Positions 1 through 8,979 of a stretch of 64,000 nucleotides of DNA are shown one piece after another. Location: the NCBI RefSeq assembly GCF_000498575.2, contig NZ_AWSQ01000001.1, positions 546,859 through 610,858 of the forward strand. The letters run 5' to 3'. Each line of letters begins with the position of its first letter. Within the stretch, counting starts at the first letter, position 1. The notes below the pieces were generated by a model. It was given only the letters and a program-made list of their open reading frames with translations, was not told where the DNA came from and searched no databases. The stretch comes from Pseudomonas taeanensis MS-3. Lineage in GTDB: Bacteria > Pseudomonadota > Gammaproteobacteria > Pseudomonadales > Pseudomonadaceae. Position numbers and translations under genes: made by a program.

Positions 1-1665
1 CCGCGCCAACACCGGCACCAACGGCATCTCGATCTCGCGCAGCACCTGGCTCAGACTAGGCTCGGCATCGAGCTTGGCCCACAAGTGCTGGTGCAGACGC
101 AGGGTCACATCGGCATCTTCCGCGGCATAAGGCGCAGCTTGGGCCAGATCGATCTGGTCGAAGGTCAGCTGCTTGGCGCCCTTGCCGGCGATGTCCTCGA
201 AACGAATGGTGCTGTGGTCCAGGTACTTGAGCGCCAGGCTGTCCATGTCGTGACGGGTCGCCGTGGAGTCCAGCACATAGGATTCGAGCATGGTGTCGAA
301 CGCTACACCCTGCACCTGAATCGGCGTCGAGGCATTGGCGAGGATGTTGATGTCGTACTTGGCGTGCTGGCCGACCTTGGCCTTGTTCGGGTCTTCGAGG
401 ATCGGCTTGAGCGCCTTGAGCACCGCATCGCGGTCCAGCTGGTTCGACACCCCCATATAAGAGTGGGCAACGGGGATATACGCCGCTTCACCGGCCTTGA
501 CTGCAAACGACAGACCGACCAGTTGCGCCTGCTGAGCATCCAGGCCGGTGGTCTCGGTGTCGAAGGCAATCAGTTCGGCGTTCTTCAGCTTTTCCAGCCA
601 GGTGTCGAACTGCGCCTGTTCAAGAATGCACTGGTAATCGCCCTGAGTCGTTGCAACTGCAGCCTCGGCCACTGCTCCACTCGCAGCCTGCCCAACCGGA
701 GCGTCTTCGGCCGCGGCTGTGGCGCTTGGCTGCAACGCGAACAGATCAGCATCGGCCACTGCGGGTACAGGGTTGGCGGCTGCCGGGGTTTTGCGCAGCA
801 ACTCATCACGCCAGCTTTTGAACTCCAGCTCGGCATACAGCTCAAGCAGCGCTGGCATGTCCATCGCCCCGGGATGCAGCGACTCGATCTCGATATTCAG
901 AGGCACATCCAGCTTGATGGTCGCCAGTGCATAGGACAGGTAGGCCATCTCGCGGTGTTCCTCGAGCTTGGCCGCCAGGGTTTTCGCCCCGCGGATCGGC
1001 AGAGCCGGCACCTTGTCAAGGTTGGCGTAGATCACATCGAGCCCGCCGCCGACGCCCACCAGCAACCCCAGCGCGGTCTTTTCGCCGACGCCCGGGACCC
1101 CCGGAATGTTATCGACCTTGTCGCCCATCAGCGCCAGGTAATCAATGATCAGCTCGGGACCGACACCGAATTTCGCTTTCACGCCATCGATGTCGTAGAC
1201 GCTACCGGTCATGGTGTTGACCAAGGTAACGTGCGGACAAACCAGCTGCGCCATGTCCTTGTCACCGGTGGAAATCACCACGTCGCGACCTTCGCCAGCG
1301 CATTGCCGGGCCAGCGTGCCGATGACGTCATCGGCCTCCACGCCTTCCACGCAGAGCAGCGGAAAGCCCTGGGCGCGCACACTGGCGTGCAGCGGCTCGA
1401 CTTGTACGCGCAAGTCGTCGGGCATCGACGGCCGGTTGGCCTTGTATTCGGCGAACATCTCGTCGCGGAAGGTGCCGCCCTTGGCATCGAACACCACCGC
1501 GAAGGGGCTGTCCGGATACTGCTTGCGCAGGCTCTTGAGCATGTTCAGCACGCCCTTCACCGCCCCGGTGGGCAGGCCCTTGGACGTGGTTAGCGGGGGC
1601 AGGGCATGAAAGGCGCGGTACAGGTACGAGGAACCATCTACCAGGACAAGAGGGGTGTGTGACAT
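1..1665 (-). CDS. polA: DNA polymerase I, N-terminal part (truncated by window edge)
   Basis: This is the first 555 codons of DNA polymerase I, which fills gaps and removes RNA primers during repair and lagging-strand synthesis. The reading frame stays open from the ATG at 1663-1665 to the first base of the window. The N-terminus ([20 protein letters not shown]) and the helix-hairpin-helix stretch around [18 protein letters not shown] mark the 5'-3' exonuclease domain, about residues 1-290. The proofreading-type exonuclease domain follows, with FDTET at about residues 368-372, so the metal-binding Asp and Glu are present. The polymerase domain lies outside the window. An Ala/Glu/Val-rich linker separates the two nuclease domains. 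The gene is divergent from the DUF2782 gene, and 74 bp separate the two starts. Confidence 0.97.
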   Translation of the reverse strand, partial: MSHTPLVLVDGSSYLYRAFHALPPLTTSKGLPTGAVKGVLNMLKSLRKQYPDSPFAVVFDAKGGTFRDEMFAEYKANRPSMPDDLRVQVEPLHASVRAQGFPLLCVEGVEADDVIGTLARQCAGEGRDVVISTGDKDMAQLVCPHVTLVNTMTGSVYDIDGVKAKFGVGPELIIDYLALMGDKVDNIPGVPGVGEKTALGLLVGVGGGLDVIYANLDKVPALPIRGAKTLAAKLEEHREMAYLSYALATIKLDVPLNIEIESLHPGAMDMPALLELYAELEFKSWRDELLRKTPAAANPVPAVADADLFALQPSATAAAEDAPVGQAASGAVAEAAVATTQGDYQCILEQAQFDTWLEKLKNAELIAFDTETTGLDAQQAQLVGLSFAVKAGEAAYIPVAHSYMGVSNQLDRDAVLKALKPILEDPNKAKVGQHAKYDINILANASTPIQVQGVAFDTMLESYVLDSTATRHDMDSLALKYLDHSTIRFEDIAGKGAKQLTFDQIDLAQAAPYAAEDADVTLRLHQHLWAKLDAEPSLSQVLREIEMPLVPVLAR

Positions 1666-1739
1666 GAGCGGGATCAACCTTTTCGACGGGGTCGGCGCTA
1701 GAATGAGCGGAACATTGACGACAAAGGGACAAGGTTACC

Positions 1740-2024
1740 ATGCGCACACTCAATAGCCTGTTGCTGGCCAGCCTGCTGGCATTAAGCTCGGTCGCGGCGC
1801 TGGCCGAGGACCCGGTGTCCGCCGAGCCGGACGTAACCATCCGCCAGGAAGGCGACCGCACCGTTCAGGAGTACCGGGTGAATGGCTTCCTGTATGCGAT
1901 AAAGGTCACGCCGAAGAACGGCAAGCCCTATTTCCTGGTGCGCGCAGACGGTAGCGACGGCAACTTCATTCGTTCGGACAGCCCGGATATGCTCATTCCG
2001 GCCTGGGAAATTTTTAGCTGGTAA
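1740..2024 (+). CDS. DUF2782 family periplasmic protein
   Basis: This is a 94-residue protein with a clear signal peptide (hydrophobic residues about 5-20, cleavage probably after ALA in AALAEDP). The mature part is about 70 residues and ends in IPAWEIFSW. The core QEYRVNGFLYAIKVTPKNGKPYF fits the DUF2782 family, which is found next to polA and thrB in Pseudomonas. The function is not known. The stop lies 12 bp before the homoserine kinase start, so the two genes are probably co-transcribed. Confidence 0.88.
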   Translation: MRTLNSLLLASLLALSSVAALAEDPVSAEPDVTIRQEGDRTVQEYRVNGFLYAIKVTPKNGKPYFLVRADGSDGNFIRSDSPDMLIPAWEIFSW

Positions 2025-2036
2025 GGCGGTTCAGAT

Positions 2037-2987
2037 ATGTCGGTTTTCACCCCCCTGGAGCATCACGAGCTCGAAGCATTTCTCGCCCCCTACCAGCTGG
2101 GTCGCCTGCGCGACTTCCAGGGCATCGCAGCTGGTAGCGAGAACAGCAATTTCTTCGTCAGCCTGGAGCAGGGCGAATTCGTCCTGACCCTGATTGAGCG
2201 CGGCCCGAGCGCCGATCTGCCGTTCTTTATCGAACTGCTCGATGTGCTCCACGAGGCCGGCTTACCGGTGCCCTATGCACTGCGCACCCAAGATGGCGAG
2301 GCACTGCGCAGCCTGGCGGAGAAACCGGCGTTGCTCCAGCCGCGCCTGGACGGCAAGCACGTCAGCCAAGCCAACCCGCACCACTGCCAGGAAGTCGGCA
2401 CGCTGCTCGCGCGGATTCACCTGGCCACGCGCGAGCATGTGCTGGAACGCAAGAGCGATCGGGGCCTGGATTGGATGCTGGAGGAGGGCCCGAGCCTGGC
2501 CCTGAAACTGCCGGAGGCGCAGTTGCCGCTGCTACGTGATGCGCTGGCGGAAATCCACGGACTGAAGCCGCGCATCCTCGCACTGCCACGCGCCAACCTG
2601 CATGCCGACCTGTTTCGCGACAACGTGCTGTTCGATGGCAATCATCTGGCCGGCGTCATCGATTTCTACAACGCCTGCTCTGGACCGATGCTCTACGACC
2701 TGGCGATCGCCCTGAACGACTGGTGTTCGCATGCCGACGGCCAGCTCGACTACCCGCGCGCCCGCGCCATGCTCGGCGCCTATGCCGCCCTGCGCCCGTT
2801 TAACGCCGCCGAAGCCGAGCTGTGGCCGACCATGCTGCGCCTGGCCTGTGTGCGCTTCTGGCTGTCGCGACTGATCGCCGTCGAGTCCTTCGCCGGACAG
2901 GATGTGCTGATTCACGATCCCGACGAGTTCCAGCGGCGCCTGGCCCAGCGCCAGCAGGTCAGTTTGGCGTTGCCGCTCGCACTCTAG
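2037..2987 (+). CDS. thrB: Homoserine kinase (ThrB, choline kinase-like fold)
   Basis: This 316-residue enzyme phosphorylates L-homoserine to O-phosphohomoserine in threonine biosynthesis. It belongs to the aminoglycoside phosphotransferase/choline kinase superfamily used by Pseudomonas, not to the GHMP-type ThrB of enterics. The N-terminal lobe contains GIAAGSENSNFFV, which fits the nucleotide loop. The catalytic segment LHADLFRDNVLFD, followed by GVIDFYNAC, supplies the HxDxxxxN and DF motifs. Length is normal for the family. It follows the DUF2782 gene at a gap of 12 bp. Confidence 0.95.
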   Translation: MSVFTPLEHHELEAFLAPYQLGRLRDFQGIAAGSENSNFFVSLEQGEFVLTLIERGPSADLPFFIELLDVLHEAGLPVPYALRTQDGEALRSLAEKPALLQPRLDGKHVSQANPHHCQEVGTLLARIHLATREHVLERKSDRGLDWMLEEGPSLALKLPEAQLPLLRDALAEIHGLKPRILALPRANLHADLFRDNVLFDGNHLAGVIDFYNACSGPMLYDLAIALNDWCSHADGQLDYPRARAMLGAYAALRPFNAAEAELWPTMLRLACVRFWLSRLIAVESFAGQDVLIHDPDEFQRRLAQRQQVSLALPLAL

Positions 2988-3317
2988 CGGGCCTGCAGAG
3001 GCTTTGGCCGAGGCCTGACAATCAGACTCGGTCAAAGATGTAGCAAGTAGATAGTTCTTGACCGCTACCTCATGAGACCTGGCCCTGTAGCGCAATAAAA
3101 CGCCTCCAGCTGTGGCCATCAGGAGCCGACATTTACCCCTCAAGCCTTGACCGATAATGTCCGGAATGATAGGCAAAGTTCCTGGGGTGCTATACTGATT
3201 TCCGATTGCAAGCGATTGAGTACAACGTTCTCCACGGGCGCAGTTAGCAACTGCAAATCTCAGATAACAGCTGTAGGGCGGAGGGGGCCTGCAGCGCTAC
3301 GAGGTGGGAGGTGTGTC
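2988..3317. other. 330-bp intergenic region after thrB
   Basis: No convincing gene was found here. A -10-like TATACT lies at 3191-3196 but has no good -35 partner. The segment just before the next gene contains a good ribosome binding site (GGGAGG). In P. aeruginosa, as I recall, the thrB-to-znuA interval holds nrdJ genes. I see no remnant of them here. Confidence 0.5.
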
Positions 3318-3875
3318 ATGAATCGACACTATTACATTAGTGACGATCTGGACGATCTTGAAACCGTTGAAACTGAACTGGAAGCCAACGGCATCAGTAC
3401 CGAACAAATCCATGTGCTCAGTGAAAAGGATGCGGATGTAGAGCAGCATCATCATCTCCATGACGTACCCTCGTTCATGAAACAAGATGTCGTCCACTCG
3501 GGCGAGATTGGCGCCCTGGTTGGCGTGGTGCTCGCGGCGCTGGTTCTGGGCGTTGCTTATTTGCTGGGATGGACCGAATCAGCCGCAGGCTGGACGCCTT
3601 TCATTTTTCTGGCCATTGTCGTGCTGGGCTTTAGCATCTGGGAAGGTGGCTTCTTTGGTATCCAGGTGCCGAATGCGCACTTCCGCAACTTCGGGCAGAA
3701 GCTAAAAGAAGGCAAGCATGTCTTCTTTGTGGATGTTGAGCCGGACCAGGAGTCGGTTCTGAGCCAGGTTATCGGCCACCATCCAACACTTCAAGATGCC
3801 GGCACCGGAGCAGCAGCGCCCCACTGGATAGTGGCGTGGATGCATAAGTGGCATCAGTTCAAACGAACCATATAA
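3318..3875 (+). CDS. Two-helix membrane protein of unknown function
   Basis: This is a 185-residue protein. The ATG at 3318 was chosen because GGGAGG lies about 5 bases upstream; the frame is open further upstream but lacks a comparable site. An N-terminal soluble part (residues 1-60, MNRHYYISDDLDDLETVE) resembles the start of stress proteins that sit in front of membrane segments. It contains a histidine cluster (EQHHHLHD) at about residues 43-50. Two hydrophobic helices follow (about 66-86 and 93-112), then a Gly-rich IWEGGFFGIQVPN turn and a soluble C-terminus. It is convergent with the oxidase cluster and could be functionally linked to it, but nothing in the sequence proves that. Confidence 0.75.
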   Translation: MNRHYYISDDLDDLETVETELEANGISTEQIHVLSEKDADVEQHHHLHDVPSFMKQDVVHSGEIGALVGVVLAALVLGVAYLLGWTESAAGWTPFIFLAIVVLGFSIWEGGFFGIQVPNAHFRNFGQKLKEGKHVFFVDVEPDQESVLSQVIGHHPTLQDAGTGAAAPHWIVAWMHKWHQFKRTI

Positions 3876-3906
3876 GGCTACTACTGCCATCGGGCGGCAC
3901 ACTGCA

Positions 3907-3932
3907 CCGCGGACGCTAAAGCCCGTCCGCGG
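3907..3932. terminator. Hairpin between convergent genes
   Basis: Two perfect 9-base arms (CCGCGGACG at 3907-3915 and CGTCCGCGG at 3924-3932) flank an 8-base loop. It lies between the membrane protein gene and the convergent oxidase subunit IV gene, directly abutting the latter's stop codon. There is no clear U-run on either side, so it may act as a bidirectional stop or as an RNA-stabilising structure. Confidence 0.6.
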
Positions 3933-4253
3933 CTAGCCTTGGCCAAAAAACACTAATCGGCTGAGAAAAATGTAATCCGCCTCGGCCGCCATCAACCCGA
4001 TCAGTACCAGCAAACACAACGGCGGCACTAATATGGCGTAGACCATTGCCAGCCGCTCCCAGGCCATGTGCATGAAAATGGCGACGATCAGTCCCGCCTT
4101 CAGGATCATGAACAACAAGATCAGCGACCATCTGAGGTAACCGACGAAGTGGAAGTAGTCGACCAGGTACGACAACGTGCTGAGGACGAATAACAGCCCC
4201 CATATCTTCAAGTACAGGCTGATCGGATGTTGCTGACCCTGAGCATGTTCCAT
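3933..4253 (-). CDS. Cytochrome c oxidase subunit IV family protein
   Basis: This 106-residue protein has three predicted membrane helices (about residues 14-32, 39-60 and 68-88) and the core HFVGYLRWSLILLFMILKAGLIVAIFMHM. That core is typical of the small prokaryotic subunit IV (COX4_pro/CyoD-like) of heme-copper oxidases. Such subunits stabilise the catalytic core and do not bind cofactors. It is the last gene of the five-gene oxidase cluster, 21 bp after the second subunit III gene. Confidence 0.88.
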   Translation of the reverse strand: MEHAQGQQHPISLYLKIWGLLFVLSTLSYLVDYFHFVGYLRWSLILLFMILKAGLIVAIFMHMAWERLAMVYAILVPPLCLLVLIGLMAAEADYIFLSRLVFFGQG

Positions 4254-4274
4254 AGCCAGTACTCCTCTGCAGCG

Positions 4275-5003
4275 TTACCACAGGTAGAAAAACGCAAAAA
4301 TAAACACCCACACCAAGTCGACGAAGTGCCAGTACAGCCCGGCGATCTCGACGTTTTGATAGTTTCCGGAACGCTCATAATCCCCGCGCAAGACTTTGAG
4401 CGCGACAATACTCAGGTAGAGCACGCCAATTGACACGTGCAGCCCGTGGAAACCGGTGATCATGAAGAAGCTCGCACCAAACTGTGCGGCGCCCATGGGA
4501 TTGCCCCAGGGCCGTACGCCTTCGGCGATCAGCTTGCTCCACTCGAAGGCCTGCATGCCGACGAAGGCCAGGCCAAAGGCGGCGGTCGCCAGCATCAACA
4601 CCGCGGTTTTACGCCGGTCGCGGCGATAGGCAAAGTTGACCGCCATGGCCATGGTGCCGCTGCTGCTGATCAGCACAAAGGTCATGATGGCAATCAGAAT
4701 CAGCGGGATCTCCTGACCTGCGATGGTCAAGGCAAACACTTCGCTGGAGTTGGGCCAGGCCGCGGTGGTGGTCATGCGCACCGACATATAGCCGGTGAGA
4801 AAGCAGGTAAAGACAAAGGTATCGCTGAGCAGGAAGATCCACATCATCGCCTTGCCCCAGGGCACCTGCTTGAAGGCGTCCTTATCCGAGGACCAGTCGC
4901 GGGCGATACCCGGCCATCCCGCCGTAGGCGGCTCGGACGGGTTGGCCGGATTGGTCGGGTAAGTGCTACTGCTTCCCTCTGGGGCTTCGGGATGGGCTGC
5001 CAT
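4275..5003 (-). CDS. coxP: Cytochrome c oxidase subunit III (second of two, CoxP-like)
   Basis: This is a 242-residue subunit III of a heme-copper oxidase with five to six helices. Family motifs include SDTFVFTCFLTGYMSVR in the second helix region, MITGFHGLHVSIGVLYL, and the C-terminal HFVDLVWVFIFAFFYLW. A Ser/Pro-rich cytosolic N-terminus precedes the first helix. It lies 3 bp after another subunit III-like gene, and the pair matches the CoxO/CoxP arrangement described for Bradyrhizobium coxMNOP. The symbol is assigned by that analogy. Confidence 0.9.
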   Translation of the reverse strand: MAAHPEAPEGSSSTYPTNPANPSEPPTAGWPGIARDWSSDKDAFKQVPWGKAMMWIFLLSDTFVFTCFLTGYMSVRMTTTAAWPNSSEVFALTIAGQEIPLILIAIMTFVLISSSGTMAMAVNFAYRRDRRKTAVLMLATAAFGLAFVGMQAFEWSKLIAEGVRPWGNPMGAAQFGASFFMITGFHGLHVSIGVLYLSIVALKVLRGDYERSGNYQNVEIAGLYWHFVDLVWVFIFAFFYLW

Positions 5004-5006
5004 GGT

Positions 5007-5699
5007 TCACCTCAGGCCGCAGAGTGCGGCGATGGCGGCATAGGTTTCCGGTGTGCTGGTGAGCAGCGCGAATAGCAAGAGCCACAGCCCCAGCAGGTAG
5101 TGCCAATAGATGGTGCAGAGCTCTACGCTCGCACCGAGCTGCACCAAGGGCACCTGGCGCCTGAACTTGATGGCGGTTCTGCTCCAGGCCACCAGACCAC
5201 CCAGCAGATGCAGACCATGCAGCCCGGTCAACAGGAAGAAGAAGCTGCTGGCCGGGTTGCTCGACACGCCATAGCCCCAGGCGACAAACTGTTGCCAGAC
5301 CCACAGCTGGCCCAACACAAAGGCCAGCGCGAATACCCCTCCCAGGGCAAAGCCGATCTGTGTTGCGCCGAGCAGACCGCGTCGGGCGGCCATGCGCGCC
5401 CACTGCAGAGCAATGCTGCCGAGCACCAGCCAAAGCGTATTCAGCCAGAGCTGCCAGGGGCTGGCTAACGGCGCCAAAGGCTCTGTCAAAGGTTGCCAGT
5501 CGGCGACTTGCGAGCGGATGAGGAAAGCGACCAGGAACAGAAAGAACAGCGAACTGACGACCAACAGAAACACCCGCAGGCCCACGCGCGCGGTGCGCGC
5601 CCTGGCGGCCAGCTCGGCGGGAGGAATCGAATTAGCCCCATCACTCCAGCCGTTGCCAGGCTCGAAACTGTCGGCGCCCTTCATTAGCAATCGGCTCAT
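5007..5699 (-). CDS. coxO: Cytochrome c oxidase subunit III (first of two, CoxO-like)
   Basis: This 230-residue membrane protein belongs to the heme-copper oxidase subunit III superfamily. The conserved helix FFFLLTGLHGLHLLGGLVAW and the final IYWHYLLGLWLLLFALL are clear. It is more divergent than the neighbouring CoxP: the N-terminal helix pair is VGLRVFLLVVSSLFFLFLVAFL. Its start overlaps the end of subunit I by 4 bp, so translation is probably coupled. Two unlike subunit III proteins are characteristic of coxMNOP-type clusters. Confidence 0.88.
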   Translation of the reverse strand: MSRLLMKGADSFEPGNGWSDGANSIPPAELAARARTARVGLRVFLLVVSSLFFLFLVAFLIRSQVADWQPLTEPLAPLASPWQLWLNTLWLVLGSIALQWARMAARRGLLGATQIGFALGGVFALAFVLGQLWVWQQFVAWGYGVSSNPASSFFFLLTGLHGLHLLGGLVAWSRTAIKFRRQVPLVQLGASVELCTIYWHYLLGLWLLLFALLTSTPETYAAIAALCGLR

Positions 5700-7468
5700 G
5701 ATGGCCCCCCAACCTTGCTTGCGCTCGCGCGTTGCCGCAGCTGTTCCAGCTCCTCATCGGAGACCGTCTGCGGCACGAAGTCCTGCTCGATGCCCGGCAC
5801 ACTGTAGTCGTAGGCCCAGCGATGCACGACCGGCAGCTTCGCCCCCCAATTGCCGTGGTGCGGCGGCGTATTCGGCGTCTGCCACTCCAGACTGACGCCA
5901 CCCCAAGGATTGCCGCCTGCGGGCTTACCGTTAACGGCACTCCAGAACAAATTGAACAGGAACAACAACTGAGAGACACCAACTGTCAGCGCGGCCACGG
6001 TGATAAAGGCATTCAGGTCCTGTGCGGACTGTGGAATGAAATCGTAGTTTTCATAGGCATAGTAGCGCCGCGGCATACCCAGGAAGCCCAGGTAATGCAT
6101 GGGAAAGTAGATGGCGTAAGTGCCGAGGAAAGTGATCCAGAAATGCAGCTTGCCGAGGCGGTCATTCATCATCCGCCCGGTGATCTTCGGGTACCAATGG
6201 TAGATGGCGCCGAACACCACCAAAATCGGCGCCACGCCCATGACCATATGAAAATGCGCCACGACAAAGTAGGTGTCCGATAGGGGGATATCCACGATCA
6301 CGTTGCCGAGAAACAGCCCGGTCAGGCCACCGACTAGAAACGTGACGATAAAGGCCAGGGCAAACAGCATGGGTACGGTCAAATGGATATCGCCGCGCCA
6401 CAGGGTCAGCACCCAGTTGTAGACTTTCAAGGCGGTCGGCACCGCGATGATCAGGGTGGTGGTGGCGAAGAAGAAGCCGAAGTAGGGGTTCATCCCGCTG
6501 ACATACATGTGGTGCGCCCAGACCACGAAACTGAGCACGCCGATCGCAACGATGGCCCAGACCATCATCCGGTAACCGAAGATATTCTTGCGCGCATGGG
6601 TGCTGATCAGGTCGGAGACCAGGCCGAATGCGGGGAGCGCAACGATATAGACCTCCGGGTGGCCGAAGAACCAGAACAGGTGCTGGAACAGGATCGGGCT
6701 ACCGCCTTGGTGATCGAGCTGCTGGCCGAGGGAAATGATGGCCGGCATGAAGAAGCTGGTACCCAGCAGCTTGTCGAACAGCATCATCACCGCACTGACG
6801 AACAAGGCCGGGAAGGCCAGCAAGGCCAGGATCGAAGCCATGAAGATGCCCCACACCGACAGCGGCATGCGCATCAGGGTCATGCCATGGGTGCGCGCCT
6901 GCAGCACCGTGGTCACGTAGTTCAGGCCACCCATGGTGGCGGCGACGATAAAGATCGCCAGCGACACCAGCATCAGCACGATGCCCCATTCGGTGCCCGG
7001 CGATCCCGGGGTGATGGATTGTGGCGGATAAAGTGTCCAGCCTGCCCCGGTAGGGCCGCCGGGGACGAAGAAGCTGGCCAGCAACACAATCACCGAGAGC
7101 AGGTAGAACCAGTAGCTGAGCATGTTGACGTAGGGGAACACCATGTCGCGGGCGCCCACCATCAAGGGGATCAGATAATTACCGAAGCCGCCGAGAAACA
7201 GGGCCGTCAGGAGATAGATGACCATGATCATGCCGTGCATGGTCATCGCCTGGTAATAGGTGCTGGCATCCATGAATGCCAAGCTTCCCGGAAAGCCCAG
7301 CTGCATGCGCATCAGACCGGACAGCACCAAGGCGATCAGGCCGACGAAGATGGCCGTCAAGGAGTACTGAATGGCAATCACCTTGTGGTCCTGACTCCAG
7401 ATGTATTTGGTCAGGAAGCTATTCGGCTCATGAAGCAGTTCTGCTTCCGCTTGTTCCGCATAGGCCAT
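5696..7468 (-). CDS. coxN: Cytochrome c oxidase subunit I (CoxN-like, aa3-type)
   Basis: This is the 590-residue catalytic subunit I, which carries the low-spin heme and the binuclear heme-CuB centre that reduces O2 to water. The CuB/Tyr helix reads GHPEVYIVALPAFG, so the Glu of the A1-type proton channel is present. The CuB histidine pair is in VVWAHHMYVSG, and the heme ligand helix contains VVAHFHMVMG. About twelve helices are predicted. The N-terminal helix contains YYQAMTMHGMIMV, with the conserved heme-a His. It lies 41 bp after subunit II and overlaps CoxO. It is clearly distinct from the canonical CoxA at 23594-25198. Confidence 0.95.
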   Translation of the reverse strand: MAYAEQAEAELLHEPNSFLTKYIWSQDHKVIAIQYSLTAIFVGLIALVLSGLMRMQLGFPGSLAFMDASTYYQAMTMHGMIMVIYLLTALFLGGFGNYLIPLMVGARDMVFPYVNMLSYWFYLLSVIVLLASFFVPGGPTGAGWTLYPPQSITPGSPGTEWGIVLMLVSLAIFIVAATMGGLNYVTTVLQARTHGMTLMRMPLSVWGIFMASILALLAFPALFVSAVMMLFDKLLGTSFFMPAIISLGQQLDHQGGSPILFQHLFWFFGHPEVYIVALPAFGLVSDLISTHARKNIFGYRMMVWAIVAIGVLSFVVWAHHMYVSGMNPYFGFFFATTTLIIAVPTALKVYNWVLTLWRGDIHLTVPMLFALAFIVTFLVGGLTGLFLGNVIVDIPLSDTYFVVAHFHMVMGVAPILVVFGAIYHWYPKITGRMMNDRLGKLHFWITFLGTYAIYFPMHYLGFLGMPRRYYAYENYDFIPQSAQDLNAFITVAALTVGVSQLLFLFNLFWSAVNGKPAGGNPWGGVSLEWQTPNTPPHHGNWGAKLPVVHRWAYDYSVPGIEQDFVPQTVSDEELEQLRQRASASKVGGPS

Positions 7469-7509
7469 CGGGTAGTCCTCCAGGCACGTGCCGGGGTACT
7501 TAACGCGAC

Positions 7510-8979
7510 TTACTGCAACCCGCCCGGTTTAGGTAAGGCTGCCTCGGTATTGGCGCTCGCTTTGGACTGGATGAAAGCAATCAGCGCCTCCAGTTCCTCA
7601 TCACTCAAGGCAAAAGCCGGCATCATGGCGGCATAGCCCTTGACGATCTGGGCATTCGGCTCGAGCACGGACTGCTTGAGATAGCTCGCGTCGACGGCCA
7701 CCTGCGAGCCGTCCGCAAGCACCTCCGTCTTGCCATACAACCCCAGCCAACCGGGGCCGACGCTCGGGCTGCCATCGACACTGTGGCAGGCCAGGCAGCC
7801 CAGTGACTCGGCCAGAGAACGGCCCTGTTCGACCAGACCGCTTCCCTGGCCCGAGGCGGAAGTCTCATCATCCGGCGCCAGACTGCTCAGTGACTTGATC
7901 AGGGCCACCAGGGCATCCAGTTCATCGTCGTTGAAAGTATAGGGCACCATCACCGGCGGGTAGCCTTGAACCAGTCGGGCTTTCGGCTCAAGGATGGATT
8001 CCTTCAGGTAGGCCTCATCGACCTGCACACTGCTGCCATCGGCCAGCTGCTCCGTGCGCCCGTACAAATCCTTCCACCCCGGCCCCAGGCTGGCGCTGCC
8101 ATCCTGGCTGTGACAGGCCGTGCAGCCCGAGTTTTCGGCCAACAATCGACCTTGCTCCAGCAGCGCGTCGCGACCGGGCTTGGTCGCGGTGGCCAATGTA
8201 TTGGCAAAGGTGGGTTGGCCACTCAACCATTGCTGGAAAGCTGCGGGCTCCTCGACGGTCATAAAGCCGCGCATATTGTAGTGCCCCACCCCACAATACT
8301 CGGCGCACAGCACTTCATACTTACCAACCTGAGTTGGCGTAAACCAGAAATGGGTCACCATACCGGGGACCATATCCATCTTGCTGCGGATTTGCGGGAT
8401 ATAGAAGTTGTGCAAAACATCCTTGGAGCGCAGTAATACTTTTACCGGTTGCCCGAGCGGGAGGTGCACTTCATTGCTCTTTATCAATACATCGTCCTGC
8501 CCCTGCGGATCATTGCGATCAAGGCCTAACGGATTAATTGAGTCGATAAACTTAACGTCCGATTTGCCGAGTTTTCCGTCCTGCCCAGGGAAACGAAAAG
8601 TCCATTGCCATTGTTGCGCCACGACCTCAAGTTCATGGGCGTCCTGCGGCACCCGCACGAAATCGTCGTAAACCACCAAACCCGGGGCCAGCATGCCGAC
8701 AATCCCCAGCGTGGTCACCACAATCAGCCAGCCTTCCAGCTTCTTATTTTCCGGCTGGTAGTCTGCCCGTCGCCCCGCCTTATGCCGGTAACGGATCACG
8801 GCCACCGCCATGAATAAAGTAACCGCGATGAAAAAAATCCCGGTAATAACCAAGGTAATAAACAGCGTGGTATCTATCGAGCCCCAGTTGGACGCGGCCG
8901 GGGTCAGCTCCCACGGACTCAACACGTGGAACAGCACCGACGCAACAACGATTAGAATCAGGACAATTGCTATCGCCAT
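7510..8979 (-). CDS. coxM: Cytochrome c oxidase subunit II with two fused cytochrome c domains
   Basis: This 489-residue protein receives electrons from cytochrome c and passes them via CuA to subunit I. Two N-terminal helices (about 1-20 and 38-62, with a further hydrophobic segment near 83-101) anchor a periplasmic cupredoxin domain. The CuA ligands are in CAEYCGVGHYNM, with Cys225, Cys229, His233 and Met236. Two c-type heme domains follow, with CTACH at 286-290 and CLACH at 395-399. They are about 109 residues apart and clearly homologous (LAENSGCTACHSQDGS against LAESLGCLACHSVDGS, then shared LGPGW/VGPGW and LYG.TE.LADGS). One fused heme domain is usual in caa3 oxidases, so two is notable. 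It is the first gene of the cluster. Confidence 0.94.
   Translation of the reverse strand: MAIAIVLILIVVASVLFHVLSPWELTPAASNWGSIDTTLFITLVITGIFFIAVTLFMAVAVIRYRHKAGRRADYQPENKKLEGWLIVVTTLGIVGMLAPGLVVYDDFVRVPQDAHELEVVAQQWQWTFRFPGQDGKLGKSDVKFIDSINPLGLDRNDPQGQDDVLIKSNEVHLPLGQPVKVLLRSKDVLHNFYIPQIRSKMDMVPGMVTHFWFTPTQVGKYEVLCAEYCGVGHYNMRGFMTVEEPAAFQQWLSGQPTFANTLATATKPGRDALLEQGRLLAENSGCTACHSQDGSASLGPGWKDLYGRTEQLADGSSVQVDEAYLKESILEPKARLVQGYPPVMVPYTFNDDELDALVALIKSLSSLAPDDETSASGQGSGLVEQGRSLAESLGCLACHSVDGSPSVGPGWLGLYGKTEVLADGSQVAVDASYLKQSVLEPNAQIVKGYAAMMPAFALSDEELEALIAFIQSKASANTEAALPKPGGLQ

Noticed and set aside
85..1593. Long plus-strand open frame opposite polA
   Set aside because: It is a GC-rich shadow of the DNA polymerase I reading frame on the minus strand and has no protein-family features of its own.
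6383..7636. 417-codon plus-strand open frame across the coxN gene
   Set aside because: The translation is His/Gln/Asp-rich with no domains. It is the antisense of a well-supported membrane protein gene.
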